Shown here: piece by piece, positions 18,399 through 27,008 of the stretch
How the letters are laid out: the number at the start of each line of letters is the position of its first letter
Position numbering within the stretch: position 1 is the stretch's first letter
Assembly: GCF_029525575.1 (NCBI RefSeq)
Contig: NZ_JAPDIA010000009.1
Span: forward strand, 1,154,964 to 1,218,963
From: Cohnella rhizosphaerae
Lineage (GTDB): Bacteria > Bacillota > Bacilli > Paenibacillales > Paenibacillaceae
Length of the DNA stretch: 64,000 nt
Reading direction: 5' to 3'
Made by a program: the position numbers and the translations under genes
The notes under the pieces: generated by a model
Databases searched by the model: none
Seen by the model: only the letters and a program-made list of their open reading frames with translations
Told to the model about the DNA's origin: nothing

Positions 18399-19490
18399 AT
18401 GCGAGTCGTCACGATCCTGGGCACGCGGCCGGAGGTTATCCGGCTCAGCCTGCTCACGCGCCTTCTGGACGATCTCTCGAGTCGTCACGTGATCGTGCAT
18501 ACCGGGCAAAATTTCTCGCCGAGGCTGAATGACATTTTCTACGAGGAAATGGCGCTTCGGCAGCCCGACGTTCAAATCGCGGCGCGCAAGGAAACGGTCG
18601 GGGCCCAGCTGTCCGCCACGTTCGCCGCGGTCGAGGAAGTGCTGCTGCGCGAGCGGCCGGACCGCGTGCTGCTGCTCGGCGACACGAACAGCGCGCTGTG
18701 CGCGGTGCTTGCGGAGCGGCTCGGCTTTCCGGTCGTGCATATGGAGGCGGGCAACCGCTGCTTCGATCTGGCCGTGCCGGAGGAGAAAAATCGCCGCATC
18801 ATCGACGCGGTGTCGACCGCCAATCTCCCTTATACGGAAAACAGCAAGCAAAACCTGCTGCGCGAGGGCTTTCCCGTCGCGCGGATTTTCAAGACGGGCA
18901 ATCCGATCTTCGAGGTGCTCGAGCACTACAAGCCGAAAATCGACGCCAGCGACGTGCTGGAGCGGCTGAAGCTGCAGCCCGGCGGCTATCTGCTCGCCAC
19001 GATCCATCGCGCGGAAAACGTCGACGATCCGGGACGGCTGCGGGAGATCGTGACCGGCCTCGGCATGACGGCGGAGCAGCAGGGGATGCGGCTCATCTGC
19101 AGCCTGCATCCGCGGACGCGCTCGCGCCTCACGACGGACATGGCCGAGCTGATCCACCCGCTGCTCGAGTTCCACGAGCCGTTCGGCTTTTTCGACTTTG
19201 TGCGGTTGGAGCGCAGCGCGCGCTGCGTACTGACCGACAGCGGGACGGTTCAGGAGGAATGCTGCATCTTCCAGGTGCCCGCGGTCACGGTGCGGCGGAC
19301 GACCGAGCGCCCGGAGACGGTCGATTGCGGCAGCAACATCGTGTCCGGCGTCGAGGCGCGCGCGATCGCCAGGTCCGCGGACGCGATGATTCGTCTCGGC
19401 GCGGGCTGGCAGCTGCCTGAGGGCTATGGGGACCGTCAAGTATCTGCAAAGGTGGCCAAATACGTGCTTGGAGGGATGATGGATGTATGA
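18399..19490 (+). CDS. wecB-like: Non-hydrolysing UDP-GlcNAc 2-epimerase-like enzyme
   Basis: This 363-residue protein shows the family motifs: ILGTRPEVIRLSLL, IVHTGQNFSPRLND, RVLLLGDTNSALCAV, VVHMEAGNRCFD, TIHRAENVDDP and LTDSGTVQEECC. The ATG at 18399 follows AGGAAAGGAAG. WecB-type enzymes invert C2 of UDP-N-acetylhexosamines. The next two genes encode a CapE-type 4,6-dehydratase and an RmlD-like reductase. That trio is the set used to make UDP-L-fucosamine, L-rhamnosamine or L-quinovosamine derivatives (CapE/F/G, WbvB/R/D), with the C2 epimerase acting last. The following gene begins inside this one (19483), which points to tight coupling. Confidence 0.85.
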   Translation: MRVVTILGTRPEVIRLSLLTRLLDDLSSRHVIVHTGQNFSPRLNDIFYEEMALRQPDVQIAARKETVGAQLSATFAAVEEVLLRERPDRVLLLGDTNSALCAVLAERLGFPVVHMEAGNRCFDLAVPEEKNRRIIDAVSTANLPYTENSKQNLLREGFPVARIFKTGNPIFEVLEHYKPKIDASDVLERLKLQPGGYLLATIHRAENVDDPGRLREIVTGLGMTAEQQGMRLICSLHPRTRSRLTTDMAELIHPLLEFHEPFGFFDFVRLERSARCVLTDSGTVQEECCIFQVPAVTVRRTTERPETVDCGSNIVSGVEARAIARSADAMIRLGAGWQLPEGYGDRQVSAKVAKYVLGGMMDV

Positions 19491-20466
19491 GGGGAAACGC
19501 ATCCTCGTAACCGGGGGCACCGGCTCATGGGGGCATGAGCTGGTGCGTCAGCTATTGACGCTCGGGCCGAAGGAGATCATCGTCTATTCGCGAAGCGAAT
19601 CCAGCCAGGTGGCGATGAGCCGCGAGTTCGAGGATCCCCGGCTGACTTTTTTCATCGGGGACGTGCGGGACCGCGAGGCGCTCTCCAAGGCTTGCCAGGG
19701 CGTGGATATTCTGTTCCACCTGGCTGCGCTGAAGCATGTGCCCGTGTGCGAGATCCAGCCGTACGAAGCGCTCAAGACGAACGTGCTCGGAACGCAAAAC
19801 GTCGTCGAGGCGGCGATCGAAAACAAAGTGGGACGCGTCATCAACATCTCGACCGACAAGGCGGCGAATCCGTCCAACTTTTACGGCATGACCAAGGCGA
19901 TCGGCGAAAAGCTAATCGTGTACGCGAACCTGCTGAAGTCCGACACGAAGTTCGTCTGCGTACGCGGCGGCAATGTGCTCGGCACGAACGGCAGCGTCAT
20001 TCACCTGTTCATGGACCATATCAAAAACCGCGGCCAGGTCAATCTGACCCACCGGGACATGACGCGCTTCTTCCTCACGCTTCAGGACGCGATCAAGCTG
20101 CTGTTCAAGGCGGTGGAGGTGAGCGTGGGCGGAGAGATTTTCGTCATGAAAATGCCGACCTGCCGGATCGTCGATCTCGCCGAGGTGCTCATGGACGCCA
20201 TGGGGAGGTCCGCCGAGATCGTGGAGACGGGCGTACGCCCGGGCGAGAAGCTCGACGAGATTTTGCTCACCGAATACGAGAGCCAGAGTACCGTCGAATA
20301 CGACGACGAATATCTGGTCATTCTGCCCACGCTCGAGCTCGAAGGCCTACAGGCGCACTACGACGCCTATCCGCGGGCGGAGCTGCACAGCTACAGCTCG
20401 GGAACGGGGCTCATGAACTACGATGAAATCCGGAGCATGCTGGTGAGAGGGGGATTCCTCCAATGA
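19483..20466 (+). CDS. capE-like: CapE/FlaA1-type UDP-GlcNAc 4,6-dehydratase
   Basis: This 327-residue extended SDR begins MYEGKRILVTGGTGSWGHEL with the NAD-binding glycine motif. It has DVRDREALSKACQGVDILFH, LKHVPVCE, NISTDKAANPSNFYGMTKAIGEK (catalytic Tyr and Lys), and TCRIVDLAEVLMDA. Members remove water from UDP-GlcNAc to give a 4-keto-6-deoxy sugar, often with C5 epimerisation. The start overlaps the preceding epimerase, and the end overlaps the reductase by four bases. This order suggests a pathway unit making one deoxy-amino sugar for the glycosyltransferases. Confidence 0.9.
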   Translation: MYEGKRILVTGGTGSWGHELVRQLLTLGPKEIIVYSRSESSQVAMSREFEDPRLTFFIGDVRDREALSKACQGVDILFHLAALKHVPVCEIQPYEALKTNVLGTQNVVEAAIENKVGRVINISTDKAANPSNFYGMTKAIGEKLIVYANLLKSDTKFVCVRGGNVLGTNGSVIHLFMDHIKNRGQVNLTHRDMTRFFLTLQDAIKLLFKAVEVSVGGEIFVMKMPTCRIVDLAEVLMDAMGRSAEIVETGVRPGEKLDEILLTEYESQSTVEYDDEYLVILPTLELEGLQAHYDAYPRAELHSYSSGTGLMNYDEIRSMLVRGGFLQ

Positions 20467-21393
20467 GAGTGCTGGTGCTCGGCGGAACCGGGATGGCAGG
20501 GCATGCGATCGCGGCCTATCTGCAATCGCGAGACGGTTATGAAGTGACGGTGACGGTCCGTTCGGCAGCGGATATCCCGGTCGTTCAAAGCGCGTGCGGC
20601 GGGATTGGGAACCTGGCGGGGGGGCGAAAGCGGAATCGGCGAAAACGGCGAAGGCGGGCGGGCGGCGCTTGGCGTCCGTCTGCTGGACGTTCGCCGATTC
20701 GAACAGGTGGCGGACGCGGTCGCCGAGGTGCGGCCAGACGCGATCGTCAACGCGGTCGGCGTGCTGAACCGGCAGGCCGAGGAGCATCCGCTGGACGCCT
20801 ATCTCGTGAACGGCCTGCTGCCGCACTGGCTGCGGCATCTGTGCAGGCGCGAAGGCGGCAGGCTGATCCACATCAGCTCGGACTGCGTATTCCTTGGCGA
20901 CCGGGGCGGCTACACCGAGACGGAGCAGCCGGACGGCGTGACGGTATACGCGCGCAGCAAGGCGCTCGGCGAGATCGCGGATCCCGCTTGCCTGACGCTG
21001 CGCACCTCGATCGTCGGGCCGGAGCTGCGCGATCAAGGCGTCGGCCTGCTCAAGTGGTTCCTTGGCAGCAAGGGCAGCGTGCCCGGCTACGTCAACGTTA
21101 GATGGAACGGCGTGACGACGCTGGAGCTGGCTAAAGCGGTGGAATGGGGGATCGCCAATCCGAACGTAGGCGGTCTGGTGCATCTGACGGCGCCCGAAGC
21201 GGTGAGCAAGCATGAACTGCTCGGCCTGTTCGCCGATACATTCTGGAAAACGGACGTCCGTATCGTGCCGGCGACGGAGCCGGCGATCGACCGCACGCTG
21301 GCGCCGACGGCGAGCGGCTTCGACTACCGGCCGCCGGGCTATGCGCAGATGCTGGCGGAGCTGCGGCAGTGGATGGCGGGCGGCGCGGATTGA
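20463..21393 (+). CDS. RmlD-like NDP-4-keto sugar reductase (one frame break)
   Basis: ATG 20463 overlaps the previous stop. The N-terminus MRVLVLGGTGMAGHAIAAYL is a Rossmann glycine motif. After the G7 run at 20618-20624 the frame shifts by one; with six G a 309-residue protein is restored, continuing VRRFEQVADAV, PDAIVNAVGVLNR, LIHISSDCVF and GVTVYARSKALGEI (Tyr-x3-Lys). The family reduces the 4-keto group of NDP-6-deoxy sugars. WbvR, which helps make UDP-N-acetyl-L-rhamnosamine, is an RmlD homologue. The cupin domain of CapF is absent, which favours an L-rhamnosamine or L-quinovosamine route over L-fucosamine; this is inference. Confidence 0.8.
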
Positions 21394-22320
21394 TGCGGGT
21401 CGTCGTCACCGGCGCCGCGGGCTTCAGCGGCCGGCATGCGAGCGAACGGCTGGCGTTGGCGGGCATGGAGATCACGGCCGTCGTCTCTCCGCGCGCGCCC
21501 GCAGCCGGACGTCGGCCCGTTGCGGGCGCCGCAGTCGAGCTTGCCTGCGATCTGACGGACCGCGCGTCCGTCCGGTCGCTGCTCGATCGGGTTCGACCCG
21601 ACGCCGTGCTGCATCTCGCCGGCCGCAATGCGGTCGACGAATCGTGGCGCGCGCCCGATCTGGCGCTGGCCGCCAACCTGCTGTCGACCGTCTACGTGCT
21701 TGAAGCCGCCCGCGCGCTCCCGGATTGCCGGACGCTGGTCATCGGTTCGATGCTGAGCCCGCGTCCGGACGAAGATCTGACGCGCACGCTGCATCCGTAC
21801 GGCTTCAGCAAGGCGCTGCAGGTGACGGCTGCGCTGGCCTGGCAGCACTGGTACGGCCAGCAGGTGATCGTCGCGGAGCCGTGCAATCTGATCGGGCCCG
21901 GCGGCAGCGCCGGCATCTGCGGCAAGATCGCGCGCTGGGCCGCGGCCTGCGAACGGGACGCGGAGAGGGGGCGGGAGCCGGCGCCGTTCCGCCTGTCCTC
22001 GCTGGAGGAGCGGCGCGATTTTCTCGACGTACGCGATGCCGCCGCCGCGTACGCGACGCTGCTGCGGACGGGGGGAGCCGGGCGTCCGCTACGCGCTGGA
22101 GTCCGGCACGCTGCGCAGCCTCGGCGAGGTGAAGGCGGCGTTCGACCGGGCGAGCCGCGTGCCGCTGCGCTGGGAGATCGGCACGGCTGGCGGTCCGTCG
22201 CCGCAGGCGCGGCGCGCGGACGCGATCCGCGAGCTCGGCTGGCAGCCAGCGGTCCCGTTCGAGCGTTCGATCGCCGATACGCTGCAGTCCGAGCGGGAGC
22301 GGGCGGACGAATCGGCTTAA
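21393..22320 (+). CDS. Extended SDR sugar-nucleotide reductase/epimerase (one frame break)
   Basis: The ATG at 21393 shares bases with the previous stop (TGATG). The protein opens MRVVVTGAAGFSGRHASERL and has AVLHLAGRNAVDES, VIGSMLSP, HPYGFSKALQV (Tyr-x3-Lys) and SSLEERRDFLDVRDAAAAY, a set most like GDP-4-keto-6-deoxymannose reductases. The G6 run at 22070-22075 breaks the frame; with five G the gene continues GVRYALESGTLRSLGEVKAAF to 22320 (308 residues). Substrate cannot be fixed from sequence. It either finishes a second nucleotide sugar or modifies the product of the genes just upstream. Confidence 0.75.
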
Positions 22321-22353
22321 GCATCTTGAATTTACCGGAAGGGTGGAACCGGC

Positions 22354-23143
22354 ATGAACAGCCCGCACGCCGGGAAATCCGGCAGCCTGGAGGACGGCCC
22401 GGGCGCAGCCCGGCCGAAGGTGACCGCCGTCATTCCTTTTTATAACGATAAGTACATCGGAGAAGCGGTCGAGAGCGTGCTGGCCCAGCGCATCGAGGGG
22501 CTGGAGGTCATCGTCGTCGACGACGGATCGACGCGGGAAGCGTGGCGGCTCCAGCGCTTCCGGGACCGCATTCATGTACTCGGCAAGGCGAACGGGGGGG
22601 ACGGCGAGCGCGCTGAACCACGGCTTTCGCATGGCGCGCGGCGAATACGTCGCCTGGCTCAGCTCGGACGACCGATGGCTGCCGGGCAAGCTCGCGCGCC
22701 AGCTTGATCATATGGAGCGGACGGGGTCCGCGATCAGCCACACCGCTTTCCGCACGATCAATGCCGCAGGCGTGCCCGGTCCGAAGCCGGTACGGCTCGC
22801 CTTCGAGAGCCGGTACGACTTCTACCGGTCGCTGCTGCGCTCGAATGCGATCAACGGCTGTACGGTGATGATGCGCAAGGCGCTGTTCGAGCAGCTCGGC
22901 GGCTTCGACGAAAGCGCGGTTTTTACCCATGACTACGATCTGTGGATTCGCGCGATTCTGGCCGGCTACCCGCCTACCTATATGAACGAACCGTTGACGG
23001 AATACCGCAAGCATGCCGGGATGGGGACGATCCTCAACCAAGGTAAAGCGGAGGCGGAATTCATGGCGACGGCGGCCAAGTACAGGGGCAGCCTGAGCCG
23101 GCTGCTCGGCGCGCTGCGGCCGACGGTCGGCAGAGGCAGATAA
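22354..23143 (+). CDS. GT2 glycosyltransferase (one frame break)
   Basis: ATG 22354 follows GGAAGGGTGG. GT2 motifs are complete: VTAVIPFYNDKYIGEAVESV, LEVIVVDDGST, and, after the break, NHGFRMARGEYVAWLSSDDR with its metal-binding acidic pair, and GGFDESAVFTHDYDLWIRAI at the acceptor side. The G7 run 22594-22600 breaks the frame; with six G, a 262-residue protein results (ANGGTASALNHGF). No tetrad tag or basic tract is seen. It is the last gene of the cluster and is followed by a hairpin terminator. Confidence 0.8.
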
Positions 23144-23151
23144 CGAAGTCG

Positions 23152-23194
23152 AACAAAAAAGACGCCCGGCGTTTTATTTCGCCGCGGCGTCTTT
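23152..23194. terminator. Bidirectional hairpin terminator
   Basis: AAAGACGCC pairs with GGCGTCTTT, with an inner CGGCG/CGCCG stem. An A6 tract precedes it, which gives a T6 tail when read on the minus strand. It can stop readthrough from the GT2 gene and, after the repeat array, from fabH on the other strand. Confidence 0.75.
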
Positions 23195-23234
23195 GCAAAT
23201 CGTCAATCGATTAAGTGAGTTCGCGTACAGAGAG

Positions 23235-23425
23235 CTATCGCGCAAAAGTGCACGATCGAGGGCCGCATCCGTTCGTCGCTTTCCGTCTATCGCGCAAAAG
23301 CGCAGCATTTTTCTCCGAAACATCGAGTTTCTCGCTAAAAAAGAGGGGGATCTACCGCGCACTTTTGCGCGATAGATCCCCAAAAACGCCATACCCGTGT
23401 TTGATGATGCACTTTTGCGCGATAG
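23235..23425. repeat. Four-copy 18-bp intergenic repeat array, two direct then two inverted
   Basis: CTATCGCGCAAAAGTGCA occurs at 23235-23252 and, with one change, at 23287-23304. Its reverse complement occurs at 23358-23375 (one change) and 23408-23425 (exact). Copies start 52, 71 and 50 bases apart. It fills the gap between the convergent GT2 and fabH genes, and no gene is seen in it. Confidence 0.85.
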
Positions 23426-23512
23426 CACAGGACGAAGATAGGCGGGAAGGCATGCGGGTTGACGCAAATGAGAACGATGTGCATCGCTCGCGCTACATCC
23501 GCCCGCGCCGGA

Positions 23513-24496
23513 TCAAAGGGTCCAGCGCACCAGCAAGCCCGCCTGCGTCAGGCCGCTGCCGAACCCGTACAGCGCGACCGTCTGTCCGGCGGCAAGCCGG
23601 CCGTCCTTCACGGCGAGGTCGAGCGCCAGCGGGATCGATGCGGCCGACGTATTGCCGTACTCGGCGGCGCTCGTCAACGCACGCTCGTAAGGCATGCCGA
23701 GCCGCTCGCAGATCGCCTCGATCATGCGCAGGTTCGCGCTGTGCGGCACGATCCAATCGAGCGCCTCTGCGGCGAGCCCGCTGTCCCGCAGCAGGCTTCG
23801 CACGCCGTCCGGCACGGTGGAGAGCGCCCACTTGTATACCTCGCGGCCGTTCTGCACGATGCGGCCGCCGCCTTCGAGCGGCTGGCCGTTCCAGTCGCTC
23901 GACAGGCCCGAGGCGTAGACGTGGATGCCGCCGCTGCCGTCCGTGACGGCGTGCGACGCCAGAAACCGGCCCTCGTCCGACCGCTCGACGAGCACGGCGC
24001 CGGCGCCGTCGCCGAACAAGATGCAGGTGGAGCGATCCGCGTAATCCGTAATCTTGCTAAGCGTCTCGCAGCCGATCACGAGAATCTTGCGGTACATGCC
24101 GGTCAGTATCAACCCGTTCGCCGTCTGAAGCGCGGAGACGAAGCCCGCGCACGCCGCGTTCAGGTCGAACGCCAGCGCGGCCTTGAAGCCGAACGCCGCC
24201 TGCACGCGCGAGGCGACCGACGGAAACGGATTGTCCGGCGTCGTAGTGGCGACCAGCACGCCGTCGATATCGTCGGTCGAGGTCGGGTATCTGCGCAGCA
24301 GATCGCGCACGGCGGCGATGGCGAGATGGCTCGCGAACTCGTCCTCGGCGGCGATACGGCGCTCGCTGATCCCCGTGCGGCGGACGATCCACTCGTCGTT
24401 CGTATCGACCATGGCGGACAGCTCTTCATTGTTCAGGATGCGCTGCGGCACATGGCTGCCGATCGCGGTGATGGCGGAACGGGATTGGAGCGGCAT
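23513..24496 (-). CDS. fabH: Beta-ketoacyl-ACP synthase III
   Basis: The minus-strand start at 24496 (MPLQSRSAITAIGSHVP) follows AGGAGGAA. The 327 residues match FabH: TNDEWIVRRTGISERRI, the catalytic Cys in DLNAACAGFVSAL, LFGDGAGAVLVE, the catalytic His in WIVPHSANLRMIE, the Asn in EYGNTSAASIPLAL, and the closing LYGFGSGLTQAGLLVRW. FabH joins acetyl-CoA or branched acyl-CoA with malonyl-ACP, the first condensation of fatty-acid synthesis. It stands alone here, as FabHB does in Bacillus. A sigma-A-type promoter and FapR operator lie directly upstream, so it should be repressed by FapR and induced by malonyl-CoA. Confidence 0.95.
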   Translation of the reverse strand: MPLQSRSAITAIGSHVPQRILNNEELSAMVDTNDEWIVRRTGISERRIAAEDEFASHLAIAAVRDLLRRYPTSTDDIDGVLVATTTPDNPFPSVASRVQAAFGFKAALAFDLNAACAGFVSALQTANGLILTGMYRKILVIGCETLSKITDYADRSTCILFGDGAGAVLVERSDEGRFLASHAVTDGSGGIHVYASGLSSDWNGQPLEGGGRIVQNGREVYKWALSTVPDGVRSLLRDSGLAAEALDWIVPHSANLRMIEAICERLGMPYERALTSAAEYGNTSAASIPLALDLAVKDGRLAAGQTVALYGFGSGLTQAGLLVRWTL

Positions 24497-24527
24497 GGCA
24501 GATTCCTCCTTGGATTGGCTCCAGGTA

Positions 24528-24577
24528 TTAGTACCAGGTTTTAATTTCATCATACACTTCCCGAACCGAAGAGTCAA
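24528..24577 (-). promoter_or_regulatory. fabH promoter with FapR operator
   Basis: On the minus strand, TTGACT (24572-24577) and TATGAT (24549-24554) are separated by exactly 17 bases. Just downstream, TTAAAACCTGGTACTAA (24528-24544) matches 15 of 17 bases of the published FapR consensus TTAGTACCTGGTACTAA and covers the expected transcription start. FapR represses lipid synthesis genes unless malonyl-CoA is bound. Confidence 0.85.
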
Positions 24578-24715
24578 TTGATTGGAAAGAGTCAATTGGG
24601 TGGCGTCATAATTATAGATCACGCGTGCCATTTAACGTAGCAGCCTTATCGCCAGCTGTACTTCTTGCCCGGCTGCGGATCTTCTTTTTTGGAAGCATAC
24701 TTATTGCTTTGGAAA

Positions 24716-24759
24716 AGTAAAAAAGGACCGCTCACCTGTGGAATATCAGGCAAGCGGTC
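24716..24759 (-). terminator. Intrinsic terminator of the ManD-like gene
   Basis: Read on the minus strand, GACCGCT and AGCGGTC close a stem with an inner CCTG/CAGG pair, followed by CTTTTTT. It starts 15 bases after the stop of the ManD-like gene. Confidence 0.75.
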
Positions 24760-24773
24760 GTTGCGTTATCGGA

Positions 24774-25974
24774 TTAAGGGCGTCCCGGAGAACCGTCCGG
24801 CAGCCTTGCCAGCGTCCATTCCGGCAAGTCGTTGCGGCACGGATACTTCGCCGCAAGCGCTTCGTTCAGCTCGATTCCCAGGCCAGGCTTTTCGTTCGCG
24901 AAGGCATATCCTTGACGAAGCTGCGGCGTACCGACGAACACTTCTTGCGCGCGCTCGGAAAATTGGTTCCATTCCTGGATGCCGAAGTTCGGCGTCGCCA
25001 AGTTGAGATGCAGGTTCGCGGCGTGGCCGATCGGCGATACGTCGCCCGGTCCATGCCAAGCGGTGCGCACGCCGAACGCTTCGGACAGCGCCGCGAGTTT
25101 CCGCGCCGGCGTGATGCCTCCGATGGCGCTGACGTGGCATCGGATGAAGTCGATCAGCCCTTGCGAGATAAGAGGCACCCATTCCATCGGATGCACGAAC
25201 AGCTCGCCCATCGCGATCGGCGTCGCGCATTGCGCGCGGATCCGCTTGAATCCCTCCAATTGCTCCGGCGCTAACGCATCTTCTAAATAGAACAGCCGAT
25301 AGGGCTCGACGTTCTTCGCGAGGCGCACCGCTTCGCTGATGGACAGCCGTTCATGAATATCGTGAATCAATTCGAGTTCTTCCCCGACGTTCACGCGGAT
25401 GTGCTCGAACATCTTCGGCACGCTGCGCGCGTAGGCGTCCGGATCGAAATACGCGCCAGGCAGCGCGCCTTCCGGCGGCTTTACGTCATGGCGGCCGCCG
25501 TAGCCGCCGAACTGGCAACGAACGTGGCGAATGCCGTCCGCCATGTATCTGCGGACGTTGTCTTCCAGCTCGCTGAAGTCGCGTCCGTCCGCGTGACGGT
25601 ATACCGCGGCCGCTTCGCGAACCTTGCCACCCAGAAGCTCGTACACCGGCATATTCGCCAGCTTCCCCCTTGATATCCCAAAGCGCCATATCGACGCCCG
25701 AAACCGCGTTATTCAGTACCGGCCCGTTGCGCCAATAGGAGCTGACCATGGCGGTTTGCCAAATATCTTCGATTCGGCGCGGATCTTTGCCGATGAGGAA
25801 CGGCTTCATGTAATCCTCGATCGCGCTGGCCACGGCTAAATAGCGTTGCGTAAAAGTCGCGCAGCCTAATCCGTACAGGCCCGGCTCGGACGTTTCGATC
25901 TTCACGACGACCAGATTGATGTTGTCAGGCGCAGTCAGAATTGTCTTTACGTTCGTGATGCTCAATTTGTTCAT
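24774..25974 (-). CDS. manD-like: ManD/RspA-type enolase-superfamily dehydratase (one frame break)
   Basis: The minus-strand start at 25974 follows AGGAGGGGG. The protein has the mandelate racemase/enolase fold order: capping domain (LTAPDNINLVVVKIET), NAVSGVDMALWDIKGK, then barrel metal and acid/base segments ELIHDIHERLS, LFYLEDALAPEQ, ATPIAMGELFVHP, GVRTAWHGPGDVSP and the end block PGLGIELNEALAAKYP. These resemble D-mannonate dehydratases and RspA. The C5 run at 25665-25669 (G5 on this strand) breaks the frame; with four, DIKGKLANMPVYELLGGK is restored, giving 399 residues. It probably dehydrates a sugar acid in hexuronate use. The adjacent SDR remnant would fit a sugar-acid oxidoreductase partner, now lost. 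Confidence 0.8.
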
Positions 25975-26370
25975 TTAAGATTCCCCCTCCTGATTGTCCT
26001 TCGACGAAGACGCCGACGCAGGCTTGAAATGCGCGCCCCAGTTGTTCTTTCCGTCTTCCGGCATGCCCGGAAGAATCACTCCGCCGTAATGGCATCGCCA
26101 GGATAAGCGCGGGTCCCGCGGGACCGACTGATATTGATCATCGCCCCTTTGATACCATTATCGAACATAAGATTGGAAAATTCACGCATCAAATTGATCG
26201 GCGCGCGATAATTGATGCGATCATCCGATCCATCCTGTCGATCGGTTCATTCAAGAAATCCGCAAACTCGCAAATGCCCGCGTTATTGACGAGCAAATCG
26301 ACATGGCCCAGCGCGCCGTTCGCTTGCTTCGCCAAATCGAGCGCCCGTCTTGCGAGCCAAGATCGATCGG
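25975..26370 (-). pseudogene. Remnant of an SDR oxidoreductase
   Basis: Minus-strand reading shows SDR pieces in order: GALGHVDLLVNNAGICEFAD (the NNAG motif), a frame change, then NYRAPINLMREFSNLMF and GIKGAMINIS. TRAYPGDA and HYGGVILPGMPEDG then follow, ending KDNQEGES and a stop at 25975-25977. The YxxxK active-site region and about 100 residues after it are missing; the join could have formed at a short GG match. The N-terminal nucleotide-binding part is also absent. The stop sits directly before the ManD-like start, so the two were probably one operon. Boundaries at the 5' end are approximate. Confidence 0.65.
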
Positions 26371-26403
26371 AAAAACAGGGCAGTACTCTCCCATACGATA
26401 TTA

Positions 26404-26429
26404 AAGCAGGCTGTCGAAACAGCCTGCTT
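26404..26429. terminator. Perfect 11-bp hairpin
   Basis: AAGCAGGCTGT and ACAGCCTGCTT pair perfectly around CGAA. The flanks are only weakly T-rich (TTCTTG). It lies upstream of the SDR remnant and before the tatA promoter region, in a gap of about 310 bases otherwise without a gene. It may be a terminator left from a deleted gene. Confidence 0.6.
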
Positions 26430-26599
26430 CTTGCGCTACGTCATCTCATTATTGAACGGCGACTTTGTCGAAGCTTTCCGATTGCACTTGCGGTACACTG
26501 CATTTACTTAACATTGTCAAAATCGTGCAACTGAAGAAGACGAATCGACGGCACGGCAAGAAAAAATAAGCCTTCGAAATCGGTGGAAAAGTCCAAGAC

Positions 26600-26641
26600 C
26601 TGCAAAGACGCCCATTCGTTCATGCAGTACGATACAACTAA
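26600..26641 (+). promoter_or_regulatory. Promoter-like element of tatA, shared with the dehydrogenase operon
   Basis: CTGCAAAGACG, 14 bases, then CAGTA-n-GATA-nn-ACTAA. The same 42-base layout recurs at 27995-28036, with 29 of 42 bases identical. Each copy ends about 40 bases before its gene's ATG. It is probably a common promoter or a common regulator site. Confidence 0.6.
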
Positions 26642-26681
26642 GCAAAAGCAATAATATATAAATGAGAACGGAGGGAATACG

Positions 26682-26906
26682 ATGGGCGGTATCGGTACAT
26701 CCGGCATCATATTGCTTGTGTTGATCGCGTTGCTGTTATTCGGACCGAACAAGCTCCCTGAACTTGGCAAAGCATTCGGTCGCACGTTGCGCGAATTCAA
26801 GAAGGGCGCTAACGATTTATTAATCGATACGAAACCTGCAAGCAGTGTCGACATTTATCCGGAACAGGCTGAGCTGACGAAAGCGGAACGGAGACTGCCG
26901 GAATAA
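26682..26906 (+). CDS. tatA: Twin-arginine translocase subunit TatA
   Basis: The protein is 74 residues long from ATG 26682, after AACGGAGGG. It has one short N-terminal membrane helix (GIILLVLIALLLFGPNKLP), the conserved FGPNKLPELGKAFGRTLREF hinge and amphipathic helix, and a short polar tail. TatA oligomers form the conduit for folded proteins carrying a twin-arginine signal. A hairpin and tatC follow. A Tat-signal protein is encoded about 5.7 kb downstream (32586), so this pair may serve it. Confidence 0.9.
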   Translation: MGGIGTSGIILLVLIALLLFGPNKLPELGKAFGRTLREFKKGANDLLIDTKPASSVDIYPEQAELTKAERRLPE

Positions 26907-26933
26907 AGCGATTGTGTAACGAACAAAATTTCA

Positions 26934-26983
26934 TGGGGCCGCTTCTCGATGCGAAACGACTTTTCGCTTTAGGGGCGGCCTCA
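26934..26983 (+). terminator. Hairpin between tatA and tatC
   Basis: GGCCGC (26937-26942) pairs with GCGGCC (26975-26980), with an inner GCGAAA/TTTCGC stem. No T-tract follows. Such hairpins inside an operon usually lower downstream expression or stabilise the upstream message; TatA is generally needed in excess over TatC. Confidence 0.5.
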
Positions 26984-27008
26984 TTGTCGCGGGGGCGAAA
27001 AGTGATAG

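Noticed and set aside
23235..23425. CRISPR array
   Set aside because: Only four 18-bp units, two of them inverted, with no cas genes nearby.
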